From positions 1 through 26,178 of IMG/VR virus record IMGVR_UViG_3300043773_000488: a stretch of 26,178 bases of DNA; one strand, written 5' to 3'. A model generated the notes under the pieces. The model saw nothing but the letters and a program-made list of their open reading frames with translations, was not told the DNA's origin and searched no databases. Of the stretch, positions 1 through 8,814 are shown piece by piece. The DNA is from a virus. The translations under genes and the position numbers were made by a program. How positions within the stretch are numbered: the first letter of the stretch is position 1; every line of letters starts with the position of its first letter.

Positions 1-794
1 TACAATTGTGTGACTTGTGCATAGTTCATCCCCCTGCGATCTGTGAAGTGGATGAAGCCAATCTCTGCATGGTCATTGCGGCCCACCTCACCTATGGCAG
101 GATCCATCCCTAACTTTGCCAGGGCGCAATTCATGTATAGCTCATCTGGCTGCCCACCGCCCCACTTGGTGCGGAGTTTGGCAATCGGGATTGGATTATG
201 GTGGTAGTAATCTTGAGCCACCTTAAAAAGATTCAATGACTCGTTGCACTTCTTTATGTATTGAATGCTGCTGTTGATGGCAGGCAGCACAGTTGTATCA
301 TCAAAGTTATATTGACTCCAAATGTCATCGGCCCATGCCCACTGCATGGAGTCAATCTTTCGCCCCTGATCAATGGTGTGATATCCCACACAATGGCTTG
401 CATATTGCTTGCCACTTTGAATCAGCACATCAATCATTGGCTGAATGTCTTTTAAGGCCACTGCATCCACATCTAAATATACATTGTGTGTGAATGGCAG
501 GTAGTAATACAGATTGACCTTTGCCTTACCTGGATCAATCTTTTTATTGGTGTAAAGGTTCTCATGTAAGATGGGCCGGATCACATCCACCACCTCATGA
601 AGATCACCACAGTATTTGTCCACATCCTCCTTGCTCTCTACCAAGCAGGAAATCTGGATGGACTTATTAAACCTCTTAATTGAATAGGCTAAGTTATAAG
701 CAGCCCAATAATATTGCGGCCTGCCAAATGCCATGAGCACCACCCCTGTATCAGAGGCAGTGCTGTGGCTTATTTGTTGGCTTGGTTCCATCAT
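1..794 (-). CDS. Glycosyltransferase-like protein, GT-A fold, 3' end cut by window edge
   Basis: The open frame runs from an ATG at 794 (a second ATG follows at 791) to the left edge, about 264 codons without a stop. The N-terminal part reads VVLMAFGRPQYYWAAYNLAY (residues 18-37), like the first beta-alpha unit of nucleotide-sugar transferases. YLDVDAVAL follows, with a DxD motif at D108/D110 that in GT-A enzymes binds the metal and the nucleotide-sugar diphosphate. Later segments (SHCVGYHTIDQG, GGGQPDELYMNC) fit a GT8/GT2-like enzyme. The start overlaps the stop of the upstream tail gene by one base (TAATG), so it belongs to the tail operon. The sugar and acceptor cannot be read from sequence; a virion protein or a host surface glycan are both possible. 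The family is inferred from motifs only. Confidence 0.7.
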   Translation of the reverse strand, partial: MMEPSQQISHSTASDTGVVLMAFGRPQYYWAAYNLAYSIKRFNKSIQISCLVESKEDVDKYCGDLHEVVDVIRPILHENLYTNKKIDPGKAKVNLYYYLPFTHNVYLDVDAVALKDIQPMIDVLIQSGKQYASHCVGYHTIDQGRKIDSMQWAWADDIWSQYNFDDTTVLPAINSSIQYIKKCNESLNLFKVAQDYYHHNPIPIAKLRTKWGGGQPDELYMNCALAKLGMDPAIGEVGRNDHAEIGFIHFTDRRGMNYAQVTQL

Positions 795-1330
795 TAGAAT
801 ACACCTGGAGGAGCATCATACTGTGAAGGTATATTTTTATCCCTCCAAGAAAATGTTACCTCATAACGCTGAAGCTCATTGTTTTGCTCAGGTATGATGA
901 AGTTGGCAGATGTGGTTATGCCCACAGATGGATTGATGTAAATCACCTTACCAGAGTCGCAAGCATAGGCCAAGATCCAGGCTATCCTACGATTGTTTAC
1001 ATCATTCCAAAAAGCATTATTCTCATCTGTCACATTTGCATCATATAAAGTGGCAGTACGATCTTCATTGATACGGATTGGAGTCCCGCATCCGATTGGT
1101 GAATCAACTGTAACAGGCGAGCCTGCTGGTAAAGCAAAGCGGATATCTTGAATCAATTTAGCAGTGCCGGCTGATATTAAAGCATTGACCTCTGTCTCAT
1201 CAGAAGGATCAACTAATTCAGTACCGCAAGCACCCACAAGAATTGCAGACACACCGCCAAGCTTATAATCATTACAGTTGATCAGGTTGTGGTCAAGCAG
1301 CGACGAATCGCAATAACTAACGCATCCCAT
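794..1330 (-). CDS. Hypothetical Cys-containing tail-region protein (178 aa)
   Basis: I do not recognise a named family. The protein starts MGCVSYCDSSLLDHNLINC, so several cysteines lie in the first 20 residues, with more at ACGTE, GCGTP and YACDSG. The middle is rich in beta-type sequence (PAGSPVTVDSPIGCGTPIR) and the C-terminus has ELQRYEVTFSWRDKNIPSQ. There is no signal peptide or membrane segment. It lies between a large tail-tip/adhesion gene (across a 94-base gap with a promoter-like sequence) and the glycosyltransferase it overlaps by one base. The composition and position suggest a virion structural or tail-associated protein. The N-terminal cysteine style resembles the proteins at 9215-9559 and 1425-3059, which may share a small Cys-stabilised attachment domain; this is inference. 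Confidence 0.65.
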   Translation of the reverse strand: MGCVSYCDSSLLDHNLINCNDYKLGGVSAILVGACGTELVDPSDETEVNALISAGTAKLIQDIRFALPAGSPVTVDSPIGCGTPIRINEDRTATLYDANVTDENNAFWNDVNNRRIAWILAYACDSGKVIYINPSVGITTSANFIIPEQNNELQRYEVTFSWRDKNIPSQYDAPPGVF

Positions 1331-1410
1331 TTTTGTAAGAATTTAAAAATTGGCTCTGCCCGATTAAATAGGATGAGCAGATTAATCCTACATAGCTGCG
1401 ATGACTTTCA

Positions 1411-1439
1411 CAAAGATAATAAATTTATTGTTGATACAA
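1411..1439 (-). promoter_or_regulatory. Bacteroidetes-type promoter candidate upstream of the 178-aa gene
   Basis: On the minus strand, TTG (1439-1437), an 18-base spacer and TATCTTTG (1418-1411) match the Bacteroidetes consensus of a -33 TTTG/TTG element and a -7 TAnnTTTG element. The -33 is only a partial match. It overlaps the end of the upstream gene and would give a leader of roughly 75 bases before the ATG at 1330. The 94-base gap here is the largest between tail genes, which fits a separate promoter. Confidence 0.4.
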
Positions 1440-3059
1440 GTTAATGTTATTCTGAGTCAATAATCTGTCACCATCCTGTGCCAATATAAACGGCTCAGAT
1501 GTCAAGTCCAAGATTGATGGTAGGCAGTTGGCATCTGCTGCCACACATACTGTCTTACGCACAAGTGTATTCTTTTTAATCAGATCAATTGTGATGCTGC
1601 CTAAATTGTCTGCATCATTGTACTCAATTTCCGGAAAGGTATTCTCAGCCGGTGCATATACATCACCATTGATATACACATTATCGAAAAAGAAAACAAT
1701 GGATAAGAAGTCAAGCACATACTCTGGCATGCGCTCAAAGTAGAATGTCCACTTCTTTACAATGTCGGCATAAGGTGTTACTGTGCGGCCCGATGCATAC
1801 CTGAAGATGTCAGAGTCAACAACATACTGAGCCCTAAACTTGCGGCCCTGCAATCTGATGCCAGGCAAGAATGATGTGCCATTGAATGCAAGGCCAAATT
1901 GATTCTCAGCATTGCAGCCCTCAATCTTGAAGTATTTGCAATCATCAGAGTAATCTCCGATGTTCACCTCATCAGTGTACTTATCATACACAGCCCATTC
2001 CTTGTAGGCTCTGGCTGTAACATAAGTAAGTTCAATACCGCCCGGCACAGTGGCACCAAACTGAGCACCACTTATTCCAATTGGCCCCGATTGACTCGGA
2101 GTGACATTGAATGTATAGGTGCCTGGTGCCGTTATGAATGAGCCATAACCAATGCCATCCACTGTGAATCTCAATCTTGCATTGCTGATTGAGCTCACAA
2201 TGATAGTGACTGAATATTCAACATCTTCACAGAACTCAGTCACAGATGTCAAGGTTGCTGCATATCCCAATGTGGTGAATGTGATATCTGCCTGACCGCC
2301 TCCAATATTCCAATTGTTGGTGCCGCTTACGATTGCACCAGTCCACCCAATGGGCTCACAGCCGATGCACATCGGATCACCATTGAAGTATGGATTATAC
2401 ACATAATACTGTCCACAAGTGTTGGTGCAGTAATCGGCAATGGCTAAACGGTAGCAGCCTGCATCAATAGTGTAGTCTGCAAGGTTGATGGCAGCAGTCA
2501 GGTATTGATCAGATGTGGTGAGTACAGGATCAAACTTTTCCACCACAGCCAATGTCACCGGATCCACCAAGCCGACAAACAGCCCTCCATTAGGCACAGG
2601 TACAACTGAATCAATTGTGAATGATCCAGTGAATGCTCCAAAGAATGACAGGGTTAAAAGATTGGCAGAGCTGTTGGAAGTGCTCAAGTATATCTGATGT
2701 GTGCCTGGTGCAGTGATGGACAGGATGCCACCGCCAACCAATACCACATCAAGTGAGCCAGTGATGTCTGTCACTGTCACTGTAAGCAGCACATTCTGCA
2801 CCACATCGAATCTTCTATAATATTGAATGTACCCACCTGAGCCACCAGTGGAGCTGATGGTGCTGCCCGATTGAGTCCATGTGCCTTGCAGAAGCTCACT
2901 GTCAAATTCCAAGTTCCCACACTGCCCTGCCTCAAGCTGAAAGAATAGTTGATCATCAAAGTCAATGTACTGATTGTAATCTGTATTACAATTCGGGCAT
3001 GGCTCAGATAGTACGGTGTTAAATATTATTGGCTGATTAGGTATGGAAGTGTAGCTCAT
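1425..3059 (-). CDS. Cys-rich tail-tip/adhesion protein with duplicated beta-sandwich domains (544 aa)
   Basis: A large virion-type protein with no signal peptide. The N-terminus has a CPNC motif (EPCPNCNTDYNQYIDF). Two Gly/Ser/Thr-rich beta segments follow, about residues 48-155 and 237-345. Each contains a similar stretch, SITAPGTHQIYLS and FITAPGTYTFNVT, so they look like diverged copies of a carbohydrate-binding-type beta sandwich. Cysteine pairs lie between them (YCTNTCGQ, MCIGCEP). The C-terminal third (RLQGRKFRAQYVVDSD, MPEYVLDFLSIVFFFDNVYI) looks like a tail-tip or baseplate attachment domain. The start overlaps the stop of the 671-residue tail gene by four bases (ATGA). Placement after the tape measure and the duplicated beta modules suggest host surface binding. 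The function is inferred; no named family is recognised. Confidence 0.75.
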   Translation of the reverse strand: MSYTSIPNQPIIFNTVLSEPCPNCNTDYNQYIDFDDQLFFQLEAGQCGNLEFDSELLQGTWTQSGSTISSTGGSGGYIQYYRRFDVVQNVLLTVTVTDITGSLDVVLVGGGILSITAPGTHQIYLSTSNSSANLLTLSFFGAFTGSFTIDSVVPVPNGGLFVGLVDPVTLAVVEKFDPVLTTSDQYLTAAINLADYTIDAGCYRLAIADYCTNTCGQYYVYNPYFNGDPMCIGCEPIGWTGAIVSGTNNWNIGGGQADITFTTLGYAATLTSVTEFCEDVEYSVTIIVSSISNARLRFTVDGIGYGSFITAPGTYTFNVTPSQSGPIGISGAQFGATVPGGIELTYVTARAYKEWAVYDKYTDEVNIGDYSDDCKYFKIEGCNAENQFGLAFNGTSFLPGIRLQGRKFRAQYVVDSDIFRYASGRTVTPYADIVKKWTFYFERMPEYVLDFLSIVFFFDNVYINGDVYAPAENTFPEIEYNDADNLGSITIDLIKKNTLVRKTVCVAADANCLPSILDLTSEPFILAQDGDRLLTQNNINLYQQ

Positions 3060-5071
3060 GGCAGAAGTTTATTTGATCTCAATTCAAATTGTGTGTTCTT
3101 TCGCATCACAGATTGAATGTTGATGTTCTGGATGTATGTTGGTATGGTAGCCACAGGATCATCTTTGCGCCCCAACAGTATTGGCTTGGATGGCTCAGAT
3201 GTGATGGCATTAATCTCTTGCATTGATAGCGGCCTGTCAAACTTATAGGTGTATGCTTTCACATCATTGATGTCAATTGCCTCAAGTTCTAAAGGGACTA
3301 ATGGCTCCCCGAACCCTTGGAAATATGAATTGAATGTGGTGCCGTCAAAGTTTGTAAAGGTAGTCCTTAAGGTTACTGTGGTGGGATTATTATCATTGGC
3401 CCTTGCATACATATTGGTGCGCACAAGCTCTCCCTGATTGCAGATAAATTGAGCCTGCACAAATGCCACCAAGAAACCTGATGACAATGCACTACCAGGA
3501 ATAAATACCACAGATCCATCATAAGTACCTATTGGAGCACCACCAGAATCAAAGTGTTCAATCACTGCATAGGCATACTTATCCCAAACGGCAGGAGAAT
3601 AATTTAAAACAATCTGCATGCTGAAGGTGTACACTCCAGTGTATGGCACAGTGTAGGTGGTAAGGTTGAAATTGTTGCCGTTATCAGCAATCTCCTTCCA
3701 TTGCGGAAAGACACCGTTCCATCCTGTGAATGATTCATAAGCCGGCCAATTAACATCAAAGTCCTGAGTCGGGCTGTTAAGTGGAAACATGTCACAATTG
3801 AAGAAGGTATCAATTGAATTCCAAGGCTGCTCCAAAAATGAATAAAGTGAGTTAGGATATCCACTCAGCCAGTTTGAGCTGACCACATTATTGGCAAAGT
3901 TCCCATTGTAAACATACTGCCCGATTGAATAAGGATCAAACTGCTGCGACACCAAGCAATCAGGATTGACACCAAAGTCAATAAAGAATGTTTGAATCAC
4001 AAAGTTGTCAGTGTCGTAATCTTCCACCGCAAACCTCACCACATCCTCAATGGCATTGGTGTCAAATATAATTGCCGGAGTCTGAAGGTTAAGCTTGGCC
4101 GATGTATTGCACTCACCTGTGAATCCAAAGGTCTCATTGCGGAAGCCTCTAAAGGCTGTCTGATTGAATGTGCAATTGGTATTGCCACCATCACACTCAT
4201 GCGCCTCAAGCACCACCTCATTGCCAAAGTCCACAGCCTGATAAAGCATAGTCCTGTCAAAGCTCATCTCAATGCCCGGCTGATCATACAGATTGGCTGA
4301 TGGATTGGATTGCTGAAAGTATGCAATCGGCTCAATCCTTAGCAGTGGCCTGCCGTTGGCCTGCTTTTCAAAGCCCATCCCCAGATTTAGCTTGGAACGC
4401 ATGGCAGCATACAGGCTTTCAAAGGTTGCTGTCATCTGCTGAATGGTTCTGGTGCGCAGGCTCTTGCCCACAGTGTAGGCAGGCACATTGAAGTCAGGCT
4501 TTACAACCTTAAAATAATCTGACTCAAAGTCCACAAGATTGTCTGACATGCATCCAATCAGATGCTTAAACACATCATAAACAGGATATCCATAAGCACA
4601 CAGCGCCTCAATCACTCCTGTTGGTGGATTGAATATCTCAAGCCGCCTCAAGGTAGGTGGCACAATAGCCTGCCCATTCTTGGTGGTGGTAAGATCAAGT
4701 GAGAAAGGGATGGACTTATTATTGTTGATCTTGGTGCTGAATGTCTCATCATACATCTTTGTCTTAACCTCACATTTATCAAGTAAGAATAAGCACTCAG
4801 TCACTATGATGTAGCCATCCACCAATGGCTCCCAGGTACCGGCTGCACACTTGTACTGCACACTTAGCCGCACCAGTTCACAATATCCATTGACCTCAAG
4901 CTTGGTGTACAGGTAGTCATACACATCACCGCCAAAGATTAGATCATTGCCGAATGATACCACCCTTGCTCCTATGCTGTCCTCTGTATTGATGGTGATG
5001 GCAAACTCTTCCGGGTTTAATGGCTGGCCCCGATCAAGGCCATCAATAACAAACTTTAATTCTACTGCCAT
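3056..5071 (-). CDS. Large tail protein downstream of the tape measure (671 aa)
   Basis: The position right after the tape measure is that of distal-tail and tail-associated lysin/hub proteins in siphoviruses. The N-terminus (MAVELKFVIDGLDRGQPLNP, then SIGARVVSFGNDLIFGGD) is a mixed alpha/beta segment like a tail-ring or Dit-type domain. A region around residues 460-590 contains TYTVPYTGVYTFSMQIVLNY, the pattern of a C1q/TNF-like or carbohydrate-binding jelly roll, followed by aromatic beta sequence. No peptidase or lysozyme motif is visible. The start overlaps the tape-measure stop by ten bases and the end shares ATGA with the next gene. It is probably a structural tail-tip component with a receptor- or sugar-contacting jelly roll. 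The assignment is by position and composition, not a recognised family. Confidence 0.75.
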   Translation of the reverse strand: MAVELKFVIDGLDRGQPLNPEEFAITINTEDSIGARVVSFGNDLIFGGDVYDYLYTKLEVNGYCELVRLSVQYKCAAGTWEPLVDGYIIVTECLFLLDKCEVKTKMYDETFSTKINNNKSIPFSLDLTTTKNGQAIVPPTLRRLEIFNPPTGVIEALCAYGYPVYDVFKHLIGCMSDNLVDFESDYFKVVKPDFNVPAYTVGKSLRTRTIQQMTATFESLYAAMRSKLNLGMGFEKQANGRPLLRIEPIAYFQQSNPSANLYDQPGIEMSFDRTMLYQAVDFGNEVVLEAHECDGGNTNCTFNQTAFRGFRNETFGFTGECNTSAKLNLQTPAIIFDTNAIEDVVRFAVEDYDTDNFVIQTFFIDFGVNPDCLVSQQFDPYSIGQYVYNGNFANNVVSSNWLSGYPNSLYSFLEQPWNSIDTFFNCDMFPLNSPTQDFDVNWPAYESFTGWNGVFPQWKEIADNGNNFNLTTYTVPYTGVYTFSMQIVLNYSPAVWDKYAYAVIEHFDSGGAPIGTYDGSVVFIPGSALSSGFLVAFVQAQFICNQGELVRTNMYARANDNNPTTVTLRTTFTNFDGTTFNSYFQGFGEPLVPLELEAIDINDVKAYTYKFDRPLSMQEINAITSEPSKPILLGRKDDPVATIPTYIQNINIQSVMRKNTQFELRSNKLLP

Positions 5072-8058
5072 TGGTATCTGTTATCTGTGCCGTTTATATT
5101 GATGGTTGTCTTTTGCTTGCTCACTACCTTGGTAAGTTTGTCAAGCTTTTTCTCCACACCCTTTGCATTTAATGTGGCATTGACTTGCACACCACGATCT
5201 TTCTTGGCTGCAAAGTCAAGCAATGCAGGCCGCACATATCTCTGATCAATGTATTTCTTGAAGGCATCACTGCTGCGATTCATGGCATCCAATGCATCCC
5301 GGTGTCTGGTGGCAGATTGCTTATTCACCACAAACTCACCCTTCTCAGCTTCGATAATGGTACCGCCTGCCTCATGGCTGCGGCCTCCCACAATACCACC
5401 CTTCTTGAACTTAGGCAATGGCTGCGCTTGGATGGCAGCAAGCTGTATGGCACCACTGGCAGCGGCAAAGGCTGACCAAGGCAAACCAAAGGTGAGTGGT
5501 GATGCAGCCACAGCAGTATTGACCGCCTGTGCTGTCTTAATAATCACATCAAAGATTGCAATGCCTCTGTCAAGCTTTGCCTGCTTTAATTTCTCAGCAG
5601 CAATCTTTGCATTGGTTCGTTTCTCCAATGCCTCCCGTTGACGCTGCTTATCAATCTCGCTTTCCAATCCTTTGTTGATATTGTCAAGCTCTGCCTGGCT
5701 TGACTCTTGTATCTCAGTGATGCGTTGCTCTGATGCTGCACTTTGCAGATCGGCCAAACCTATAAATAAATCACCAACCTCTTGAGCCACCTTAAGGGCT
5801 CCATCAATTGCTTCTGAGTCTGTCTTTTGTCTCTCAGCCCTGATGGCCGCTTGTGTCTCTGCATTGATCAGCTCAATCTGTGCTGCTCTTTGCTTGGCAT
5901 CAACAATCGTATCTTCAGCAGCCTTGCGTCTGCGTTCTGCCTCCAGTTCGATCAAGGCAATTCTGCGATCAAGTGAGCTGCCCTCAATGATCTCAAGCCG
6001 CTTAAGGTTCGCCTCCCTGGTATTGAATTCGGACTCAATTAGCTGCTTGTTTAAATCATTGATTTGATTGTTATACTTCAATGCAATCTCCGCTTTGTCT
6101 TTACCTAATGCTTCTGCATCTTTAAGCTCTCTGTCACGCTGTGCTGCCAATGCATCAATCTGTTGCTGAAAGGTTGCATCTGCTGAAGCCTTAAGAGCCT
6201 CAAGATCTCTTTGAAGCCTATCCTCTAAATCTTTTTTATCAAGTTCGGCTATTTGCTTGGCAGCATCTTCTTTTATTTGAGCAATTGCTGTTTGCAGCTT
6301 TTTCTCCTCTTCCGTTCCTTTCTGGAATTTTGAATCAATGAAGTTCTGCTCAAGCTGTGCAATCTTATCATTGGCCTCATTTCTGATCTTATCTTGCGCA
6401 TCTAATGTGGCAACAAATGCAGCAAGCTCTGCCGCTGCCAATGCCTCTCTTGCGGCCTTTTGATCTTCGAGTGCTTTTTCGGATAATTCCTTTGCCTTAT
6501 CATTAGCCTCCTTTGCTGCTGCCTCTGCATTATCTTTACGCTCTTTTTCGATATTCTTTAAATCCAAAGTATATCCATCATTGGCGCTTTTTAATTCTGC
6601 CAATTTCTGTTTAGCCTCCTTAATAGTCTTGTCACCTTCAGCCTTGGTTGCCTCTGGATCAAACCCAATGATACTTAAAGCATCCCCATATAAATCAGCA
6701 CCGGCAGATGTTAAATTTGTGATCTGCTCATTTAGCGTACTTGTGATTGTATCTGATCCTACAATCTTTGCGAATTCATTATAGAGCAATATTGCTGCAT
6801 CAATGGGCAATGCAATGGCTCTGAATGTCAGAGCAAAGACTTCCAATGATACACGAGATATACCTTTGATTATGTCCAGGGCCAATTGCTCGTTGGCAAT
6901 TAATGCCTTGGATGTATTCTCAGCATTAGCGATATCTATTTCAGCCTGCTTAATACTTTGCTGAAGCACTATCTGCTTTTTCTTGATTATATCTTCTTGC
7001 GTTGCACCTTGCAGCTTTAAGGTATTCTCCTGCAATTCGATAAGCTTTAGCTGCTCATCAAGATCTTGGAGATTGTCTTTAGTGGATTGATTGAGCTTCT
7101 CTTGTTCTGAATTCACACCAGTGATTGCTCCTTTGATATCATCCCAATAAGCAATGGCTGTGCCTAATGCAATCACCAAAGCACCAATCCCTGTGGCAGC
7201 CAATGCCAATCTAAATCCCTTTAAGGCACCAGTGGATGTGCCCACCACAGTGGTGTAAATTCTTTGAGCCGCACTAAGCACCGCAAGCTTTACAGCACTC
7301 TGGCCTGTTAAGGTATTGGCTATCTCCCTCACTCCATTGGCTAATGCTGTCACTGCTGTGGTCTTAGCAATGATCTCATTGAGCTGCTCTGATTCACCAC
7401 CGAACAAAGCAGCCGCACCTTGTGCCGCCTCAAAGCCTGATGCCAATGTGCTCACTGCTCCCACCGCTGCATCAAACTTGAATGTGTCAGAGGCAAGCAC
7501 CCTCACACGCTCCCTGGTGTCTCCAATCTGGTCCTCAAGCTTTGCGGCTTGAAATGTTAATTTCTCAAACTCTTCGCCATTATCTTTGCCTGCCTGCTCA
7601 AGCAATGAGAGCTCCTGCTTCAATTGTCTGAGCTGCCCGGTTAATGACTTCTGTTTATCTTCTGATTGAACAAAGGTGTCATTGAGCTGCTTTTGTTGTG
7701 CTGTAATTTCAGCAATCTGCCCCTTAAGAGCAGCCTGTGCTGCTGCATTATCTTTGAAGGCCTTGCTCACCCGATTGCCAGAAGAGATAAGCTCAACCTG
7801 CTCCTCCTGTAATTTGCGCAGCCCTGATGTGAGCTTTGCGCTCTCCTTGTTCAATTGATCCAGTGCAGCCTTAACTTGCGCACTTCCAAATGCAGCAGGT
7901 AGTGACTCTCCTATCTTCTTTAAATTATCAGTGGCAGTCTTAGCAACTTTCTTGGTGCCCTCTTCAATCTCGTTATTAGCCTTAGTAAATACATCCACTG
8001 TGGCCTTAAGGCCCTCAGCACTTGACCTGTATACAATATCAACTTCTGCTGTTGCCAT
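5062..8058 (-). CDS. Tail tape measure protein (998 aa)
   Basis: The protein is long and helical, the usual character of a tape measure, which sets tail length and helps DNA pass into the cell. Residues about 25-190 and 310-820 are dense in Lys/Glu/Gln/Ala heptads typical of coiled coil, with repeated patterns such as AAEAAAK and DKAKELSEKALEDQ. A hydrophobic block at about 275-305 (LALAATGIGALVIALGTAIA) is a likely membrane-active segment, and another lies near 880-910. The C-terminal part has GGIVGGRSHEAGGTIIEAEK, a glycine-rich motif common near tape-measure C-termini. It directly follows the frameshifting chaperone genes, the classic order. By the usual tape-measure rule about 1000 residues would give a tail of roughly 150 nm, which is inference. 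Confidence 0.95.
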   Translation of the reverse strand: MATAEVDIVYRSSAEGLKATVDVFTKANNEIEEGTKKVAKTATDNLKKIGESLPAAFGSAQVKAALDQLNKESAKLTSGLRKLQEEQVELISSGNRVSKAFKDNAAAQAALKGQIAEITAQQKQLNDTFVQSEDKQKSLTGQLRQLKQELSLLEQAGKDNGEEFEKLTFQAAKLEDQIGDTRERVRVLASDTFKFDAAVGAVSTLASGFEAAQGAAALFGGESEQLNEIIAKTTAVTALANGVREIANTLTGQSAVKLAVLSAAQRIYTTVVGTSTGALKGFRLALAATGIGALVIALGTAIAYWDDIKGAITGVNSEQEKLNQSTKDNLQDLDEQLKLIELQENTLKLQGATQEDIIKKKQIVLQQSIKQAEIDIANAENTSKALIANEQLALDIIKGISRVSLEVFALTFRAIALPIDAAILLYNEFAKIVGSDTITSTLNEQITNLTSAGADLYGDALSIIGFDPEATKAEGDKTIKEAKQKLAELKSANDGYTLDLKNIEKERKDNAEAAAKEANDKAKELSEKALEDQKAAREALAAAELAAFVATLDAQDKIRNEANDKIAQLEQNFIDSKFQKGTEEEKKLQTAIAQIKEDAAKQIAELDKKDLEDRLQRDLEALKASADATFQQQIDALAAQRDRELKDAEALGKDKAEIALKYNNQINDLNKQLIESEFNTREANLKRLEIIEGSSLDRRIALIELEAERRRKAAEDTIVDAKQRAAQIELINAETQAAIRAERQKTDSEAIDGALKVAQEVGDLFIGLADLQSAASEQRITEIQESSQAELDNINKGLESEIDKQRQREALEKRTNAKIAAEKLKQAKLDRGIAIFDVIIKTAQAVNTAVAASPLTFGLPWSAFAAASGAIQLAAIQAQPLPKFKKGGIVGGRSHEAGGTIIEAEKGEFVVNKQSATRHRDALDAMNRSSDAFKKYIDQRYVRPALLDFAAKKDRGVQVNATLNAKGVEKKLDKLTKVVSKQKTTININGTDNRYQWQ

Positions 8059-8272
8059 TTTTTTGCTGCTTTATGAACAGCTCAAATTTAAGCAAATAAG
8101 TTGAAACATCAGAGGCCATCAGTTCTTTGAACTCCACAATGTTGCCACCGCAAAGATTGATCACCTGCTGCCTTAGCTCATCGGCTACTTTTTTCGACCT
8201 GTGTCCAGGTGAGTATTCAAGTGGGTTAGTGCTTGAATCAACTTTCGTTGCGCTTCCACGTTGTACTCCCAT
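8039..8272 (-). CDS. Tail assembly chaperone, C-terminal extension reached by -1 frameshift
   Basis: This frame overlaps the end of the upstream chaperone gene by 88 bases and the start of the tape measure by 20. Its first 28 codons, from the ATG at 8272, are an out-of-frame reading of the upstream gene, so independent initiation is unlikely. From the slippery site at 8194-8188 onward it continues VADELRQQVINLCGG and ends KQQKNGNSRS, a 49-residue extension. The predicted product is the upstream protein fused to these 49 residues, equivalent to the lambda GT product that binds the tape measure during tail assembly. The position, relative frame and slippery sequence all agree. I have not recognised a sequence family for the extension itself. 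Confidence 0.75.
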   Translation of the reverse strand: MGVQRGSATKVDSSTNPLEYSPGHRSKKVADELRQQVINLCGGNIVEFKELMASDVSTYLLKFELFIKQQKNGNSRS

Positions 8273-8814
8273 AATATCTGAAAGTCTTGCGGAGACATAT
8301 TTAGCAAGGGCATCAGTGGATCTATATCCAACTTGGTAAAAAAATCATGGGATGCCTCCTTGCACATCCCTTCGAATAAGGTGAGCTTCTGCTGATGGAT
8401 GTCAGGATCAATCTGCCCTGGATCTTCATCCTCTCTCACTACCCATGTGGCTGCAAGGTTAAGGAGTAGATCTCTATGGATCACAGTGCCCTGCCTTTCC
8501 CGGATCACATGGATGTAAGTTGCCACCACCGCTGCATTCTTTGGATTGGACAGTCCGGCACTCAGTGCCCTCTCCATGCCTGCCAGTATCTTCTCCATCT
8601 CCGAACCGCTTAAGCCTGAGCTTATGCGCTCCATCAATGACATGGACATGCTGAATCTTTCCAGTGGCAGATTCAACTCTTTCGGGAATCGGTAGTAAGT
8701 ATGGCCCTCATGCTTGAACAGTTCCACCATCGGGCGAAGTGGCTTGGGCTCTTTGCGTTTAATTGACCAGCCAATTAATTGCAGTCGCCTTACGAAGCTT
8801 GTTAATGATCTCAT
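8185..8814 (-). CDS. Tail assembly chaperone (lambda G-like position)
   Basis: This soluble alpha-helical protein (about 209 residues from the ATG at 8814) lies two frames before the tape measure. It has VELFKHEGHTYYRFPKELNL, then helices (MSLMERISSGLSGSEMEKIL, NPKNAAVVATYIHVIRERQG), ending NTHLDTGRKK just before a TAG. The slippery heptamer sits at its last codons, as in the short product of a tail-chaperone pair. The start is uncertain. The ATG at 8814 overlaps the upstream gene by 56 bases. An ATG at 8730 (MVELFKHEG) would avoid this, but the stretch before it (KRKEPKPLRP) also looks coding, so a rare start near 8766 is possible. The function is inferred from position and the frameshift; sequence similarity to lambda G is not evident. 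Confidence 0.8.
   Translation of the reverse strand: MRSLTSFVRRLQLIGWSIKRKEPKPLRPMVELFKHEGHTYYRFPKELNLPLERFSMSMSLMERISSGLSGSEMEKILAGMERALSAGLSNPKNAAVVATYIHVIRERQGTVIHRDLLLNLAATWVVREDEDPGQIDPDIHQQKLTLFEGMCKEASHDFFTKLDIDPLMPLLNMSPQDFQILWEYNVEAQRKLIQALTHLNTHLDTGRKK
8188..8194 (-). promoter_or_regulatory. Programmed -1 ribosomal frameshift site (A AAA AAG)
   Basis: On the minus strand the zero frame reads CGA AAA AAG TAG, which contains the classic slippery heptamer A AAA AAG, the sequence used in E. coli dnaX. Slipping back one base changes the reading to AAA AAA GTA GCC GAT and enters the downstream open frame exactly. The stop codon immediately follows the heptamer. I see no strong stimulatory hairpin just after it, only a weak GCC...GGC pairing. 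Confidence 0.75.

Noticed and set aside
261-493. Plus-strand frames of about 65 codons
   Set aside because: They are antisense to the glycosyltransferase gene, which has a full open frame with a DxD motif.
1331-1410. Hairpin GATTAATC/AGGAT...ATCCT as a terminator before the 178-aa gene
   Set aside because: Arms are only about five pairs with no T tract after them on the coding strand.
5249-7858. Several plus-strand frames opposite the tape measure
   Set aside because: Ala/Ser/Leu-rich composition is the antisense image of coiled-coil codons; none has a start context or domain.
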